A DNA stretch of 64,000 nt, from positions 3,466,001 to 3,530,000 of the forward strand of contig NZ_LT703001.1 of assembly GCF_900149705.1 (NCBI RefSeq). Reading direction: 5' to 3'. A program made the position numbers and the translations under genes. The notes below the pieces were generated by a model. The model did no database searches, had not been told where the DNA came from, and saw only the letters and a list, made by a program, of their open reading frames with translations. Origin of the DNA: Sphingorhabdus sp. Alg231-15 (lineage in GTDB: Bacteria; Pseudomonadota; Alphaproteobacteria; Sphingomonadales; Sphingomonadaceae). Below, one piece after another: positions 62,186 through 64,000 of the stretch (position 1 is the first letter of the stretch; each line of letters begins with the position of its first letter).

Positions 62186-63325
62186 ATGCCCAGCGCGCAT
62201 ATAATATTGACGACAGCCATAGTGTTTACACTGCTGACGTCGGTCGTCCTGATCTTCTGGTTTCGCAAGACAGTGCTGACCGGGGAGCAGCCGACAAGCT
62301 TGATGGCTTTTATCGCCATTTTGTTCACCTCGGGTCTGGATGTGGGCCTGATCCTGTTTCCTTTGACCGAATTTCCGGTTTATGAAGCGGAGGCGGTTTA
62401 CGGATTTACCAATCCTCTCGCGATTGAGTTTGGATTTTGGGGCTTTCTGGTCTGGGGGTTCTATTTTCTAACGACATTCTATTTTTGCGTTGTGGAGCCC
62501 CGGCTAAGACTGTTCGAAATCGGCTGGGTCAAGTTCATCAACAATCTGGTGATCATCGCGACCTGCGCCTTTACCGGCTTTCTGTTTTTCAGTTACCTTC
62601 CTGACTATATCCCCGATATCCCATCGGTTGCGCGCTATGCTCTGGTGGCTGTTGTCGTGCTTGCTGCGGTTCTGTCCAGCACCGATATCCGCTGGGTTGT
62701 CTGGCTGAGTCTGGGGTCATTCATGCTGTTCCTCGTCCTGATTGCGGTGATGTTGCTGCATAGCGATATGGGCATTGTCGAATTTGTACAAAGCGGTCAG
62801 TATCTTGGCGGCTATTTCCGCCATTTGCATAGATTTGTCAGTCCGTTGACTGACTATCATGCCTTCTATCTTTTCTGGTGGTTTGCGTGGAGCATCATGA
62901 TTGGCCAGTTTGTTGCACGATTTGTTGGCGGCTTGCGGCCCTGGCAGTTGCTAACGGCTTTGCTCGTCCTTCCATCTATTCCGATCGCTCTGTGGTTCTC
63001 AATCCTGTTCTACATCCATAGCGAGCAGATCCTGTTGTCTGGTCTCTTGCGATCCGCAATGGTTGTGGTCGGGATTGTCTTTGTGATCAATTCGCTGGAC
63101 TCTCTGACCCGCCTTTATTCCGAAAATCTCAATCTGACGGTCGAGCGGCTTGGGCGCTGGACTTATGTCGCGTTGCACTGGGGTCTGCTCTTCGGATTGA
63201 TCCTGCTATACCAGTTCACACCACTGAAAATCGAATGGATCGGTATGGTGGTCATTCTGCTCTACGCCTGTATATACGCGCTGATTTTTCAGCGTCGGCG
63301 TCAGCTCGCCGCGACACAGTTTTAG
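62186..63325 (+). CDS. BCCT-like transporter, short form
   Basis: About 379 residues with about ten hydrophobic segments. [16 protein letters not shown] and [16 protein letters not shown] resemble the G-x-G-I-G and W-W-x-S-W-S-P-F-V-G motifs of the betaine/choline/carnitine transporter family, but the protein is shorter than the usual 500 or more residues and diverges at key positions. The following choline-dehydrogenase-type gene supports a choline/betaine link. ATG 62186 chosen; a TTG at 62153 is possible. Confidence 0.6.
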   Translation: MPSAHIILTTAIVFTLLTSVVLIFWFRKTVLTGEQPTSLMAFIAILFTSGLDVGLILFPLTEFPVYEAEAVYGFTNPLAIEFGFWGFLVWGFYFLTTFYFCVVEPRLRLFEIGWVKFINNLVIIATCAFTGFLFFSYLPDYIPDIPSVARYALVAVVVLAAVLSSTDIRWVVWLSLGSFMLFLVLIAVMLLHSDMGIVEFVQSGQYLGGYFRHLHRFVSPLTDYHAFYLFWWFAWSIMIGQFVARFVGGLRPWQLLTALLVLPSIPIALWFSILFYIHSEQILLSGLLRSAMVVVGIVFVINSLDSLTRLYSENLNLTVERLGRWTYVALHWGLLFGLILLYQFTPLKIEWIGMVVILLYACIYALIFQRRRQLAATQF

Positions 63326-63339
63326 AGGGTTTGAAGACC

Positions 63340-64000
63340 ATGCCGATCGTTTCCGAAGCCGACTGGGACTATATCATCGTCGGAGCTGGCTCTGCCGGTT
63401 GCGTCCTTGCCAACCGGTTGACGGAAAACGGATCAAACCGCGTATTGCTTCTTGAGGCGGGCGGCAGCGACAAGAATATTCTGATCCAGATGCCAACCGC
63501 CTTGTCTTATCCGATGGCATCAGAAACCTATAATTGGGGATATCTATCCGACGCGGAACCGGCCCTGGATGGTCGCCAGATCACCTGTCCGCGCGGCAAA
63601 GCATTGGGCGGTACATCGTCGATCAATGGCATGGTTTATGTGCGCGGTCATAGCTGTGATTTTGAGGAGTGGGAAGCAGCCGGAGCGAAGGGATGGAATT
63701 ATGCCAATTGCTTGCCCTATTTCAAACGATCAGAAAGCTGGCAATTTGGCGCGGACGATTATCGTGGCGGAGACGGTCCGCTGGGTGTCGGAGGTGGCAA
63801 CAACATGACCGGCAATCCGCTGTATCAGGCCTTTATCGATGCCGGTGTGGAGGCAGGATATCCATCGACCGACGACTATAACGGTTTTCGGCAGGAAGGA
63901 TTTGGTCCGATGCACATGACCGTGCGCGGCGGTATCAGGGAATCCACCGGGCGGGCCTATCTTGATCCGATAAAGTCACGAGCGAACCTGACCGTCTGGA
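63340..64000 (+). CDS. betA: GMC oxidoreductase, choline-dehydrogenase-type (3' end outside window)
   Basis: 220 residues visible, open to the window end. The FAD motif [13 protein letters not shown] and the GMC signature [16 protein letters not shown] are intact, followed by [12 protein letters not shown] and [11 protein letters not shown]. Best matches in pattern are choline dehydrogenases and related alcohol dehydrogenases. ATG 63340 lies 14 bp after the BCCT-like gene, so both are probably one unit. Confidence 0.85.
   Translation, partial: MPIVSEADWDYIIVGAGSAGCVLANRLTENGSNRVLLLEAGGSDKNILIQMPTALSYPMASETYNWGYLSDAEPALDGRQITCPRGKALGGTSSINGMVYVRGHSCDFEEWEAAGAKGWNYANCLPYFKRSESWQFGADDYRGGDGPLGVGGGNNMTGNPLYQAFIDAGVEAGYPSTDDYNGFRQEGFGPMHMTVRGGIRESTGRAYLDPIKSRANLTVW

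Overview
The window looks like chromosomal DNA of an alphaproteobacterium of the order Sphingomonadales, of moderate GC content. This is inference from gene families and order: a type III polyketide synthase with an isoprenylcysteine-methyltransferase-like partner, a vgr-related HExxH protein, a phasin with an Ala/Lys/Pro-rich N-terminus, ClpS, DnaK-DnaJ, and a small-regulator/RadC cluster. No rRNA, tRNA, CRISPR array, insertion sequence or integrase was seen.

Layout. 1-12.9 kb is housekeeping and metabolism: nuclease, rhodanese, acyltransferase, DUF1295 protein, SDR, DsbA-like thiol oxidoreductase, ClpS, phasin, sterol-desaturase-like hydroxylase, AraC regulator, type III PKS with methyltransferase, RidA-like protein, MATE exporter, YdcH-like and zinc-ribbon proteins. 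12.9-18.1 kb holds a PCu(A)C copper chaperone, dnaK behind a good sigma-32 promoter, dnaJ, and a TPR/2OG-Fe(II) oxygenase. 18.1-22.2 kb is an AT-richer accessory-looking region: a membrane-anchored LuxR-type HTH protein, an unknown helical protein, a 4-TM protein, a RadC/JAB protein with an odd start, and a winged-helix protein. Two tiny paralogous ORFs on the opposite strand bracket it. 22.2-24.8 kb carries a soluble transhydrogenase and a diguanylate cyclase. 24.8-25.7 kb holds no intact gene.

25.7-60.5 kb is a nearly complete flagellar regulon. The minus-strand operon flgBCDEFGHIJKL-motAB diverges from a second, minimal MotA/MotB-like pair followed by flgA-flgM-flgN. A transglycosylase-flhA-fliA operon is convergent with fliC. 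Then come a sigma-54 activator, fliEFGHIJKLMNOPQR-flhB, fliDS, and a second, convergent sigma-54 activator. Promoter signatures fit a hierarchy. Sigma-54 sites (TGGCAY-N5-TTGC type) precede flgB, the transglycosylase-flhA-fliA operon and the first activator. Sigma-28-like sites (TTAATT-N10/11-RCCGTWAA) precede fliC, flgM and fliD. Tandem dyads GGCAARATTTTGCC lie near flgB and inside fliJ; different dyads, TGTCGG-N4-CCGACA, lie upstream of the first activator. Neither activator has a receiver domain. FlhF, FlhG/FleN and all chemotaxis genes are absent from the window.

60.7-64 kb holds a MarR-like regulator, a Popeye-like cyclic-nucleotide-binding membrane protein, a BCCT-like carrier and the start of a choline-dehydrogenase-type GMC oxidoreductase cut by the window end.
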